64,000 nt of DNA from Clostridia bacterium (GTDB lineage: Bacteria; Bacillota; Clostridia; Christensenellales; Aristaeellaceae): contig JAFUTW010000022.1 of NCBI GenBank assembly GCA_017484085.1, positions 32,352 to 96,351 on the forward strand. The letters run 5' to 3'. Made by a program: the position numbers and the translations under genes. Of the stretch, positions 18,414 through 26,403 are shown one piece after another (the stretch's first letter is position 1; the number at the start of each line of letters is the position of its first letter). A model generated the notes under the pieces. The model was not told the DNA's origin. It was given only the letters and a program-made list of their open reading frames with translations, and did no database searches.

Positions 18414-20513
18414 TTAGCTATTCATTATTTCATTCCACGGCTTTACAAACCTTCTAATTCTATAGCATATTTCGCCTAAGGCCACACCCAATACTGTCTG
18501 AAAAAGAAGCGCAAGTATAAGCGTTACAAACCACTCTTCATAAAAGTATTGATTAGCAAGCGCGACTATCTTTCCATTAAACAGTGTATGTACCATTAGA
18601 ATAGGCATCGAAAACCTGCCTGACAAGCTAAGAAACCTAGCAATAACAGGCATCTTGAAGCTAATATAAGCTGACAACTTATAAACAATAAGTGTCCCCG
18701 CAACTGCTCCTAACAATACAACTCCATAATTGCCGTAATTTCGTACAGCAATCTCCATACTTCCTGCATAGATCATATACGCCCAAATCGGAGATAGAAT
18801 GAAATACACAGCATCCCATTCTCTAATTCTTCTGAGTAAGTCATAGCGTCGAATTAGCACCCCAATATGATAGAACACAAGACTATAGCACGCTACATCA
18901 ATGCTCCAGAACAACCATAGGCCTTCTTTTCCAAGAATCATTCCAAAAACAGATATGCAAAGCACAGCAGCTGATAGATGCCTTTCTTCTTTTATTATCT
19001 TCGCTAGAATAGTATAAACCAGCCTTGCAACAAACAGCATTAGAATGAAGTACACAGGGCCAACCGAGCCAATTTCTCCAAACAGTTTCTTTGTGTAAGA
19101 GATGCCATATATATACCGTACGATAGCTTCTCTGAAGTATGCTCTGCTCCAAAGTCTGTTCTCTAAGAGCAATTTGGCTACAACAAATAAGAGATATGGA
19201 AATAGATAGGAGCGGATCATCTTTTTGATGGTTTTAGAGAGAGGCGTATGTTCACTATAGAAGTATCCTGAAAAGATTACGAAAGCCATCATATGGCATG
19301 AAAAGATCATCTTTCGCAGAAGAGAATCAATAGAAAAATGGCCGACTATCATCAAGCAAATGAACAAACCCCTGGCGATGTCTATTGCCTGATCTCGCGT
19401 AGTGTCTCCTTCTTTAGTCTTCGTCTGTCCAAACGGCTGTTTACGATCCATAATTCTATTCTTAAAAACTGAAATCAGCATTGCAATACCAATCGCAAAA
19501 ATGATGTGTAGCATCATAAAAGCCAGTGCTCTTTTGTTACCAATCAATTGCATCTGATCCAAGAATAGATTGAAGTATCTGCCCATAGTTTCCAGTGCAT
19601 ACAAATGCACACATAATACGATTAAAGAATTCTTTCCAATATAGGGCAACAATCGCGCACGGGTAATTATCTTTGACACCAGATAAATGAGAAGACATCC
19701 CGCTAAACCAACCGGAATAGATAAAAGCAAGTCATTTAGATTTGCCGTTACAATACCAATATTGCAATACCCGTAGTGAATTCCCAGCACTAGAATCACT
19801 TGTGCAATTATATAATGATACCATCGCAAGTTGTTCAATAATTGATTCTTTTTAATCAAATATCCTATGCAGAGAAAAAAAGTGGCAAGCATTCCGGACT
19901 GGACACTAAATGGAAACCAAATAAACCTGCCGGTCACAAAACCTACATAGGCAACAACTCCCGTGGTCACTATAAGAACTCGTTTGTCCTCTGTTCTTGA
20001 AAGCAGGTACTGAAAGATCATTATTGCAAAGAACAAAGCTGGCAAAAACCAAATTGCACCTATTCGTGTACCAATTTCGATCGTTCCAAATGACTTATAG
20101 GAACCAGAAGCAAAAAAGCTTCTTAGTAAATCTCGACCGATGATAGAAGTAATTGTGAAAATGGATGTATCATGATTTAAACACCAACTGTTGAAAACAT
20201 CTGTTGCCATCACAGCTAGACAGGTAAAAAAATACGGAGACATTAGGCGTGCAAATTTAGCATTTACATAATCCTTCGTTATCTTTTTCTTTTTTAATGT
20301 ATATCCACTCAACAAGAAAAAGCAGCAAAGGTGCACTCCATACACAAAACTAAAGTCAAATGTCCCTTTATAGGCTCCTGTTGTATGACCGATTATGACA
20401 AGCAGTATTGCTATTCCTTTTGCGTTATCTATCCATTTTTCCCTCGTCTTCTTATTTATCTCTGGTATTGAATCGTTTAGATGAATTGTTGGATTGTTTT
20501 CTAACCTTTGCAT
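18414..20513 (-). CDS. Tandem double acyltransferase-3 membrane protein
   Basis: A 699-residue membrane protein made of two acyltransferase-3 (OafA/fucose O-acetylase-like) units end to end. Unit 1 starts near 25 with WIDNAKGIAILLVIIGH (D29, H43). Unit 2 starts near 374 with AIDIARGLFICLMIVGH (D378, H392). The Asp and His are the conserved acyl-transfer residues of the family and both copies keep them. Each unit has about ten transmembrane segments, and the linker around 355-374 is short and charged. Such enzymes O-acetylate surface sugars. Single-unit proteins of about 350 residues are usual, so this is a fusion or internal duplication. An SD-like GGAGAGGGAAG lies upstream. Confidence 0.85.
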   Translation of the reverse strand: MQRLENNPTIHLNDSIPEINKKTREKWIDNAKGIAILLVIIGHTTGAYKGTFDFSFVYGVHLCCFFLLSGYTLKKKKITKDYVNAKFARLMSPYFFTCLAVMATDVFNSWCLNHDTSIFTITSIIGRDLLRSFFASGSYKSFGTIEIGTRIGAIWFLPALFFAIMIFQYLLSRTEDKRVLIVTTGVVAYVGFVTGRFIWFPFSVQSGMLATFFLCIGYLIKKNQLLNNLRWYHYIIAQVILVLGIHYGYCNIGIVTANLNDLLLSIPVGLAGCLLIYLVSKIITRARLLPYIGKNSLIVLCVHLYALETMGRYFNLFLDQMQLIGNKRALAFMMLHIIFAIGIAMLISVFKNRIMDRKQPFGQTKTKEGDTTRDQAIDIARGLFICLMIVGHFSIDSLLRKMIFSCHMMAFVIFSGYFYSEHTPLSKTIKKMIRSYLFPYLLFVVAKLLLENRLWSRAYFREAIVRYIYGISYTKKLFGEIGSVGPVYFILMLFVARLVYTILAKIIKEERHLSAAVLCISVFGMILGKEGLWLFWSIDVACYSLVFYHIGVLIRRYDLLRRIREWDAVYFILSPIWAYMIYAGSMEIAVRNYGNYGVVLLGAVAGTLIVYKLSAYISFKMPVIARFLSLSGRFSMPILMVHTLFNGKIVALANQYFYEEWFVTLILALLFQTVLGVALGEICYRIRRFVKPWNEIMNS

Positions 20514-20706
20514 CCTTCACTCTTCCCTCTCCTGTTGTTTATTCATTTTTCATATGTCATCAAACACTAATCTATAATATCATTAAAACGCATATTATGA
20601 AAGCAGTTCTTCTCATAACTGCTTCCGATAAACTCCCATTCTTGTATCATATAAAGGCTTAAGTACACCATTTACAGATTCCTTTCCCGGGCCGTTTGTC
20701 CAGATC

Positions 20707-20746
20707 AAAAGCCCGCGGCATGGACTCTTTTCACCATGCCGCGGGC
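20707..20746 (-). terminator. Terminator after the cation antiporter gene
   Basis: A perfect 13-bp GC-rich stem (GCCCGCGGCATGG and complement) followed on the minus strand by TTTT, 28 bases past the antiporter stop codon. Confidence 0.85.
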
Positions 20747-20773
20747 TTTGTTATATCATTTGCTTATTATCTC

Positions 20774-21736
20774 TTACATGAAGAACTGGAACAGGCAGAA
20801 CGCCGCGTAGATGCAAAGCAGCGTCACGCCCTGCCAGCGGAATAGCCGGCCGCGCCGGAGCGCCGGGAGGGTCAGCAGGGCCATCACGGCAAACATCACC
20901 GGGATGTCGACCACCAGAGAAGCGTTCATTCCCGCAATCATCTTGCCGGCGGGGATGCTGAAGGGCGCCAGCGCGGTCGCAAGGCCGCTGACCAGCACGA
21001 GGTTGAACAGGTTGGCCCCAATGACGTTGCCCAGCGACAGCGCACTGTGTCCCTTGGCCAGCGAGGTGATCGCCGTCACCAGCTCCGGCAGGGATGTGCC
21101 CAGCGCAACGAAGGTCAGCGCGATGACCGATTCCGGAACGCCCAGCGCGCTGGCGATCAGCGTGCCGTTGTCCACCAGCAGGTTGGCGCCCCAGGCGATC
21201 AGCGCAGCGCCCACGGCGAGCAGAAGGATCAGCCGGCCCAGCGGCCGTTCCTCCGTCTCTCCGTCATCCTGCCCCGAGCCGGAAGCGCTCACCGCCCGCC
21301 GCACCGTCAGGACCATGTAGCAGACGAAGAGCACCAGCAGCAGGATGCCGACCGTCCTCGAGAAGTACCCCGTGGTATACGCCACGGCGCTGTAAAAGAC
21401 GGCGGCCGCGAAGAAGAACAGCACCGGTACCCGCAGGCTGTCCTTTTCCACCTTGCCGGGGCGGATCGCCGCCGTCAGCGCCGCGATGAGCGCCGTATTG
21501 CAGATGACAGAACCGATCGCATTGCCGTATGCGATCTCCCCGTGTCCGCTCAGCGCGGATGTCGCGGAGACCATCACCTCGGGCAGCGTCGTCCCGATGG
21601 AAACCACCGTCGCACCGATCAAAATCTCCGGGACGCGGAAACGCTTGGCGATCCCCGCCGCGCCGTCCACAAACCAGTCTCCGCCCTTGATGAGCAGCAC
21701 AAGACCCAGACAGAACCAAAGAACCGGAATCAGCAT
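20774..21736 (-). CDS. CaCA-family cation antiporter, likely Mn2+/Ca2+ exporter
   Basis: A 320-residue membrane protein with about ten transmembrane helices and the two inverted alpha-repeats of the Ca2+:cation antiporter family: VVSIGTTLPEVMVSA near 44 and FVALGTSLPELVTAITS near 207, each with the Glu that coordinates the ion. It is normally annotated calcium/sodium antiporter (YrbG-like). A manganese riboswitch directly precedes it and mntP lies just upstream, so manganese export is a likelier role here. This is inference; specificity is not readable from the motif. GGAGGAAAAAAG precedes the ATG. Confidence 0.88.
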   Translation of the reverse strand: MLIPVLWFCLGLVLLIKGGDWFVDGAAGIAKRFRVPEILIGATVVSIGTTLPEVMVSATSALSGHGEIAYGNAIGSVICNTALIAALTAAIRPGKVEKDSLRVPVLFFFAAAVFYSAVAYTTGYFSRTVGILLLVLFVCYMVLTVRRAVSASGSGQDDGETEERPLGRLILLLAVGAALIAWGANLLVDNGTLIASALGVPESVIALTFVALGTSLPELVTAITSLAKGHSALSLGNVIGANLFNLVLVSGLATALAPFSIPAGKMIAGMNASLVVDIPVMFAVMALLTLPALRRGRLFRWQGVTLLCIYAAFCLFQFFM

Positions 21737-21772
21737 CTTTTTTCCTCCATCTTTTCAATAGTCTTCAGCGGC

Positions 21773-21891
21773 AAAAAAAGAGACCCCGCCGCCGTTGCGG
21801 CAAAGTCTCGTCTATATCCTTGCAGGCCGGGCAAAGCCGTGATGACGACGCTGCAATCGCGGCATAGCCGCGCTGACTACTCCCTTTGACG
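21773..21891 (-). ncRNA. yybP-ykoY manganese riboswitch with terminator platform
   Basis: On the minus strand the leader reads GTCAAAGGGAGTAG, then a hairpin, then GTCGTCATCACGGC, then CCCGGCC, then ACGAGACTTTGCC, the conserved blocks of the yybP-ykoY Mn2+ aptamer in order. The aptamer spans about 21799-21891. Its closing helix pairs CAAAG near 21887 with CTTTG near 21803. That 3' strand is also the 5' arm of a terminator (GAGACTTTGCCGC with its G.U-containing complement, loop, then TTTTTTT at 21773-21779). Ligand-stabilised closing helix would therefore prevent termination, an ON switch for the antiporter. Confidence 0.92.
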
Positions 21892-21897
21892 GAACGC

Positions 21898-21926
21898 ATG
21901 ATAGCAGAAAGCGCGACTTCTGTCAA
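21898..21926 (-). promoter_or_regulatory. Promoter of the manganese riboswitch transcript
   Basis: Minus strand TTGACA, a 17-base spacer, TATCAT. The -35 box overlaps the mntP stop codon, so the antiporter is transcribed independently of mntP. Confidence 0.85.
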
Positions 21927-22504
21927 GATAATCCTCTCAGAACGGCAAGCAGGATCCGGATCCCGATAGCGACGAGGATGCCGCCGCCCACAAGCGATGC
22001 GCCCGAAGAGAGCCGAAGCCCGAAGACACGCCCCAGGCGGATGCCGGCGAGGCAGATGACCAGGGTGACAGCTGCGATGATGAGCGCCGATGCAAACGCC
22101 ATCCCCGCGCTGTAGCCCGCGATGGCAAAGCCGACGGACAGCGCGTCGATGGAGGTGGCCACACCCTGCAGCAGCAGCGTGCCAGAAGCGAGCTTTGCCT
22201 CCTCCTGCTCCTCATGCCGGATCCCCTCCAGGATCATCTTGCCGCCGATATAAAACAGCAGCAGTGCGCCGATGAGCGGGATGTAGCGCTGCGCGGCCGA
22301 AAAGGTTTCCGCCACCGTATGCACGCAGAACCAGCCCAGCAGCGGCATGAGAAACTGGAAACCGGCGTAAACGCCTGCCATGCACAGCCGCCGCTTCCCG
22401 CGCATATGCGGCTCCCGCAGGCCGTTGGCCAGGGATACCGTGAACGCATCCATCGCCAGGCCGACGCCCAGCAGCGCGCTTTCAACAACAAAAGCGAAAG
22501 ACAA
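21923..22504 (-). CDS. mntP: Manganese efflux pump MntP
   Basis: A 193-residue protein of six transmembrane helices. GLAMDAFTVSLANGL near residue 15 and the second-half SIDALSVGFAIAGY form the duplicated Asp-containing halves of the MntP (YebN) family, which exports Mn2+. The start is TTG at 22504 with GGGGAGG 6 bases upstream. It lies about 50 bases after lysC with no riboswitch or clear promoter of its own visible, so it is probably read through from lysC, while the manganese riboswitch sits on its downstream neighbour. Confidence 0.94.
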   Translation of the reverse strand: MSFAFVVESALLGVGLAMDAFTVSLANGLREPHMRGKRRLCMAGVYAGFQFLMPLLGWFCVHTVAETFSAAQRYIPLIGALLLFYIGGKMILEGIRHEEQEEAKLASGTLLLQGVATSIDALSVGFAIAGYSAGMAFASALIIAAVTLVICLAGIRLGRVFGLRLSSGASLVGGGILVAIGIRILLAVLRGLS

Positions 22505-22552
22505 TAAAAAGCCTCCCCTTTAAAGTGCGCCCCGGGCCCGGCCGGGTCCTTC

Positions 22553-23887
22553 TCAGTGCCGCGGCGTATCCTTGGTGACAAAAGCCCGGTAGATCGCGCG
22601 GGTCGCGTTTTCAAAATCCAGGTTGTCCACACCGACGATGATGTTCTGCTCGCTGGAGCCCTGATCGATCAGGCGCACGTTGATGCCCGCCTTGTCCAGC
22701 GCGTTGAAGAGTCTGGCGCTGGTACCCTTGGCCCGGACCATGCCCCTGCCAACGGTGGCGATCAGCGCAAGACCGGAATGGATCTCCACCGTATCCGGCT
22801 GGCACAGCTCATGGATGCGGGCCATCAGCTTGGCCTTTTTGCCCGCAATGGCGTCCTCGTGCACCACGATGCACATGGTGTCGATGCCGCTGGGCATGTG
22901 CTCAAAGGAAATGCCCTGCTCCTCGATCGCCTGCAGCACACGCCGGCCGAAGCCCAGTTCGCTGTTCATCATCGTCTTTTCCACGTTGATGATGGCAAAG
23001 TCCTTGTGTCCCGCGATGCCCGTGATGCTGTACTCGCTGTCGTGATCCTCCGCCTCGTAGCCGATGACGGTGCCCGGCTCCTCCGGCTTGTTGGTGTTGC
23101 GGATGTTGGTCGGGATGCCCGCCAGGCGCACCGGGAAGATCGCGTCCTCGTGCAGGACGGAAGCGCCCATATAAGAAAGCTCCCGAAGCTCCTGATAGGT
23201 CACGTAGCGGATAGGCTCTGGATTGCGCACGATACGCGGGTCGGCCATCATGCACCCGTCCACGTCCGTCCAGTTCTCATAGACGTCTGCGTCGAGCGCG
23301 CGGGCGGCAATCGCGCCCGTGATGTCGCTGCCGCCGCGGGAGAAGGTTTTCACCTTTCCGTTGGTATCACAGCCGTAGAAGCCCGGCAGCACGGCATAGG
23401 GATGCGCGCGGAGCAGCGCGCCCAGCTCCCGCTGCGTGCGTTCGCTGTCCAGCTTGCCCTCAGCATCAAAGAATACGCCGTCTTTGGCGTCGATAAAATC
23501 CCAGCCCAAATAGTCGGCCAGGAGGATGCCGTTCAGGTACTCGCCGCGGCTGGCCGCATAATCCGCGCCCGCGCCCAGCTGGATATCCCTGCGGATATCG
23601 CCCAGCAGCGCATCCAAATCGGTTGTAAGCGACAGATCCCTGGCGATCTCGCGGTATCTTTCGCCGATCACGGCAAAAACCTCGTCCATCGCGCCGCCGG
23701 AAGCCGCGCGCCGGTTGCACTCATAAAACAGATCCGTGATCTTGTCGTCCACCGGGCTGCGCCGGCCGGGCGCGCTGGGCACGACGACGCGCCTGTCCGG
23801 ATCGGACAGGAGGATCGCTTTGACTTTTTCAAACTGCTTCGCGTCAGCCAGCGAGCTGCCGCCGAATTTTGCGACCTTGATCCCCAT
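22553..23887 (-). CDS. lysC: Aspartate kinase
   Basis: A 444-residue aspartokinase, first step of the lysine/threonine/methionine pathway. KFGGSSLADAKQF opens the kinase domain, GRGGSDITGAIAA holds the catalytic/substrate residues near 205, and two ACT domains fill the last ~150 residues (GTSARLFNALDKAGINVRLI). I chose the ATG at 23887 (MGIKVAKFGG) with GGAGG upstream. The leader after the promoter is only about 50 bases, too short for a lysine riboswitch, so control is probably by allosteric feedback through the ACT domains. Confidence 0.95.
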   Translation of the reverse strand: MGIKVAKFGGSSLADAKQFEKVKAILLSDPDRRVVVPSAPGRRSPVDDKITDLFYECNRRAASGGAMDEVFAVIGERYREIARDLSLTTDLDALLGDIRRDIQLGAGADYAASRGEYLNGILLADYLGWDFIDAKDGVFFDAEGKLDSERTQRELGALLRAHPYAVLPGFYGCDTNGKVKTFSRGGSDITGAIAARALDADVYENWTDVDGCMMADPRIVRNPEPIRYVTYQELRELSYMGASVLHEDAIFPVRLAGIPTNIRNTNKPEEPGTVIGYEAEDHDSEYSITGIAGHKDFAIINVEKTMMNSELGFGRRVLQAIEEQGISFEHMPSGIDTMCIVVHEDAIAGKKAKLMARIHELCQPDTVEIHSGLALIATVGRGMVRAKGTSARLFNALDKAGINVRLIDQGSSEQNIIVGVDNLDFENATRAIYRAFVTKDTPRH

Positions 23888-23941
23888 ACGGGAAACCTCC
23901 GAATGCTGAAAAATACGCCGTATCCCCATACAGCGCGTATC

Positions 23942-23970
23942 ATTCTATGAAATAACACGCGCAAAGTCAA
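23942..23970 (-). promoter_or_regulatory. Promoter of lysC
   Basis: Minus strand TTGACT, a 17-base spacer, TAGAAT, about 55 bases before the lysC ATG. Confidence 0.8.
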
Positions 23971-23991
23971 GCCCTTCCGGCTTCATTCCCC

Positions 23992-24020
23992 TTTTCATCG
24001 CGCCGCTTCTCCGTTATAAT
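23992..24020 (+). promoter_or_regulatory. Promoter of exoA
   Basis: Plus strand TTTTCA, a 17-base spacer, then a consensus TATAAT. It diverges from the lysC promoter, with only about 20 bases between the two -35 boxes. Confidence 0.75.
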
Positions 24021-24054
24021 GGGCGTGTTTCAAAACCCCTCAGGAGGTGCTGAT

Positions 24055-24810
24055 ATGAAGTTTGTATCCTGGAATGTCAACGGCCTGCGCGCCTGCCTAT
24101 CCAAGGGCTTTGCCGATGTGCTCTCCGCCTCGCAGGCGGACTTCTTCTGCCTGCAGGAGACCAAGATGCAGGCGGGGCAGGCCGAGGTGCCCGCACCGGG
24201 CTATGCCTCTTACTGGACTTCCGCGGAAAAGAAGGGCTACTCCGGTACCGCCGTTTTCACCCGGCACGAACCGCTCTCCGTCCGCTATGGGATGGACAAC
24301 GAGCTGCACGACCATGAAGGCCGGCTCATCACCCTGGAATACCCGGAGTTTTATCTGGTGACCTGCTATACCCCCAACAGCCAGCGCGGCCTCACCCGAC
24401 TGCAGTACCGCATGTGCTGGGAGGAGGACTTCCGCATGTACCTGAAGCGGCTGGACGCCGAGAAGCCCGTCGTCGTCTGCGGGGACCTGAACGTCGCGCA
24501 CCGGCCCATCGACCTCAAGAACCCGAAGACCAACGAGCAGAACGCGGGCTTCACCCCGCAGGAGCGCGCCTGCATGACGCGCCTGCTGGAGAGCGGCTTT
24601 ACCGATACCTTCCGCCTGCTGCATCCGGATGCCGAAGGGCGCTACAGCTGGTGGAGCTACATGTTCCACGCCAGAGAGAACAACGCCGGGTGGCGCATCG
24701 ATTATTTCCTCGTTTCCGACCGGCTGAAGGACCGCGTGCGGGCCGCCGACATCGAAGACCAGGTTTTCGGCAGCGACCACTGTCCCGTCACCCTGGAACT
24801 CGATATCTGA
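24055..24810 (+). CDS. exoA: Exodeoxyribonuclease III
   Basis: A 251-residue AP endonuclease/3' exonuclease of the exonuclease III family for base-excision repair. Catalytic blocks are FVSWNVNGLRA, LQETKM (metal Glu), CGDLNVAH (Asp/Asn) and GSDHCPVTLEL (Asp-His pair). The ATG at 24055 has AGGAGG upstream and gives the family N-terminus MKFVSWNVNG. The YfcE-type gene follows at once. Confidence 0.95.
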   Translation: MKFVSWNVNGLRACLSKGFADVLSASQADFFCLQETKMQAGQAEVPAPGYASYWTSAEKKGYSGTAVFTRHEPLSVRYGMDNELHDHEGRLITLEYPEFYLVTCYTPNSQRGLTRLQYRMCWEEDFRMYLKRLDAEKPVVVCGDLNVAHRPIDLKNPKTNEQNAGFTPQERACMTRLLESGFTDTFRLLHPDAEGRYSWWSYMFHARENNAGWRIDYFLVSDRLKDRVRAADIEDQVFGSDHCPVTLELDI

Positions 24811-24823
24811 GGAGGTGCCTGCC

Positions 24824-25369
24824 ATGAAGCTGATGTTTGCCTCCGATATCCACGGCTCGCTTTCGGCCGCCCGCGCCATGGCGGAGCGTTACCGCGCCGA
24901 GCGGTGCGACCGTCTCATTCTGCTGGGGGATCTGCTTTACCACGGCCCCCGCAACGATCTGCCGGACGCGTACGATCCCAAGGGCGTCATCGCCCTGCTG
25001 AACGGCATGAAGGATGAGCTGCTGTGCGTGCGCGGCAACTGCGATGCCGAGGTGGACCAGATGGTCCTTTCCATCCCCATCCTTGCGGATTACGCGCTGC
25101 TCTGGCTCTCCGGCCGGTGCGTCTTTCTGACGCACGGCCACCTGCACAGCCCGGACAGCCTGCCCCCGCTGAAGAGCGGCGACCTGTTCATCTCCGGGCA
25201 CACGCACATCCCCGGGTGCTGGGAGCGCTCCGGCATCACCTGCCTCAATCCGGGGTCCGTCGCCCTGCCCAAGCAGGGGCATCCCGCAACCTACATGGTC
25301 TGGGAAGACGGCGTCTTCTCCATCCGTCGGATGGACGGCAGTGAGTACCTGAGATACCCTGTACAATAA
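24824..25369 (+). CDS. yfcE: YfcE-type metallophosphoesterase
   Basis: A 181-residue calcineurin-like phosphodiesterase. The metal-binding blocks are FASDIHGS, LLGDLLYHG, VRGNCDAEVD, THGH and SGHTHIP, in the order seen in E. coli YfcE, and the N-terminus MKLMFASDIHGS is close to that protein. The ATG at 24824 is preceded by GAGGAGG; a GTG nine bases earlier lies within that Shine-Dalgarno sequence. It starts 13 bases after exoA, so the two form an operon. YfcE cleaves phosphodiesters in vitro; its natural substrate is not established. Confidence 0.92.
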   Translation: MKLMFASDIHGSLSAARAMAERYRAERCDRLILLGDLLYHGPRNDLPDAYDPKGVIALLNGMKDELLCVRGNCDAEVDQMVLSIPILADYALLWLSGRCVFLTHGHLHSPDSLPPLKSGDLFISGHTHIPGCWERSGITCLNPGSVALPKQGHPATYMVWEDGVFSIRRMDGSEYLRYPVQ

Positions 25370-25374
25370 ACCGA

Positions 25375-25406
25375 GGGAGCTGAACTGTCAGCTCCCTTCT
25401 CTTTCT
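25375..25406 (+). terminator. Terminator after exoA-yfcE
   Basis: A perfect 9-bp stem GGGAGCTGA and complement with a 4-base loop, followed by a T/C-rich tail (TTCTCTTTCT), six bases after the stop codon. Confidence 0.85.
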
Positions 25407-25464
25407 GTATATGAAATCAGGGCCGGCATCCGCGTGCGCGGTTCCGGTCCTCTTTTTGCCATGC

Positions 25465-26337
25465 TCAGGTCCTCTCTCTGAAGGTGCCCTCGTAGACGAT
25501 CCCCACTGCGTCAGGGCCTGTATTGGACTGGACCGCGGCGCCCAGATCAAAAACGCATACAGGCGGATAACCGACAGCCTCCGTGCAGGCGGCCTTGTAC
25601 TCCTCCTCGTACAGCGCCCGGTCGGTTACACCGATGTAATAGGGCACTCCCGGAACCATGCGGGTCTTCAGCAGCGAGGTCATCGCACCAAGGACGGCTT
25701 TCTCCCCGCGCACCTTGCGCACCACGTGGCTGACGCCGTCGTTGAGCGTAAACACCGGATGGATGCCCAGCACCTCGCCGGCGATAGCCGCCGCAGCGCT
25801 GATGCGCCCCGACTTGCGGATGACCTTTAATGAATACGCAGTCAGCAGGATCTCCATGCGCGCATACCGGTCCCGCAGCCAGTCAACGACGCTGTCCATC
25901 GGCTCCCCTGCTTCCAGTTTTTCACAGGCCTCCAGGATCGGCTGACCCTGGGCCATGGAATAGCCGCGGCTGTCCACGACGGTGATGTGCATCGCGCTTT
26001 CGGGATGCTGCTTATAGAATTCTTCCCTGGCAAACTGCGCGTTTGCATTAGTAGCGGAGCCGCCTGCGTTGATGGAGACGTAAATCACCTCATCGGCGCC
26101 TTCCTCCGCGTAGCGCTCAAAGCGCTCCAGGAACTCATACTCCGTGATCTGGGCTGTCGTGGGCAGGCTCTTGGCCGCGCGCAGCATCCTGCAGAACTCG
26201 CTGGGCGCAAAATCCTGCCGCTCCACGTAGCCCTGTCCGTCCAGCGCCAGCTTGAAGCAGATGACGTCGATGCCGTGCGCGCGCACGGCCTCTTCCGGCA
26301 GATCGCAGGTCGAATCGGTCAGTACTTTATATTTCAT
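25465..26337 (-). CDS. DegV-family fatty-acid-binding protein
   Basis: A 290-residue DegV/FakB-type protein. The N-terminus KVLTDSTCDLPEE, the SINAGGSATNANAQFA block that holds the lipid carboxylate, and TVVDSRGYSMAQG are typical. FakB proteins present fatty acids to the FakA kinase for phosphorylation; no fakA is nearby, so the partner must be elsewhere. Only a weak Shine-Dalgarno sequence precedes the ATG. It lies downstream of the aldolase gene behind a hairpin. Confidence 0.9.
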   Translation of the reverse strand: MKYKVLTDSTCDLPEEAVRAHGIDVICFKLALDGQGYVERQDFAPSEFCRMLRAAKSLPTTAQITEYEFLERFERYAEEGADEVIYVSINAGGSATNANAQFAREEFYKQHPESAMHITVVDSRGYSMAQGQPILEACEKLEAGEPMDSVVDWLRDRYARMEILLTAYSLKVIRKSGRISAAAAIAGEVLGIHPVFTLNDGVSHVVRKVRGEKAVLGAMTSLLKTRMVPGVPYYIGVTDRALYEEEYKAACTEAVGYPPVCVFDLGAAVQSNTGPDAVGIVYEGTFRERT

Positions 26338-26361
26338 ATCGTTATCACCAAGGATCGGAAG

Positions 26362-26387
26362 AAAGCCGCTTCACGCGAAGCGGCTTT
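26362..26387 (-). terminator. Terminator between fba and degV
   Basis: A perfect 11-bp stem AAAGCCGCTTC with a 4-base loop, 17 bases past the aldolase stop codon; the minus-strand tail is only weakly T-rich, so some read-through into degV is likely. Confidence 0.7.
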
Positions 26388-26403
26388 TCTTTCCGCAGTT
26401 TAA

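Larger units (their letters stand above)
16197..20690. other. AT-rich island between core genes
   Basis: Base composition drops sharply at about 16.2 kb and recovers at about 20.69 kb. The island holds two surface-glycan membrane proteins in one orientation, ends in terminators on both sides, and contains no recombinase, tRNA or obvious terminal repeat. The stretch 20514-20690 upstream of the acyltransferase gene is AT-rich and shows no gene. Composition and surface-glycan content suggest horizontal transfer. Confidence 0.65.

Noticed and set aside
23888-23941. Lysine riboswitch before lysC
   Set aside because: The leader from promoter to start codon is about 50 bases, far too short for the aptamer.
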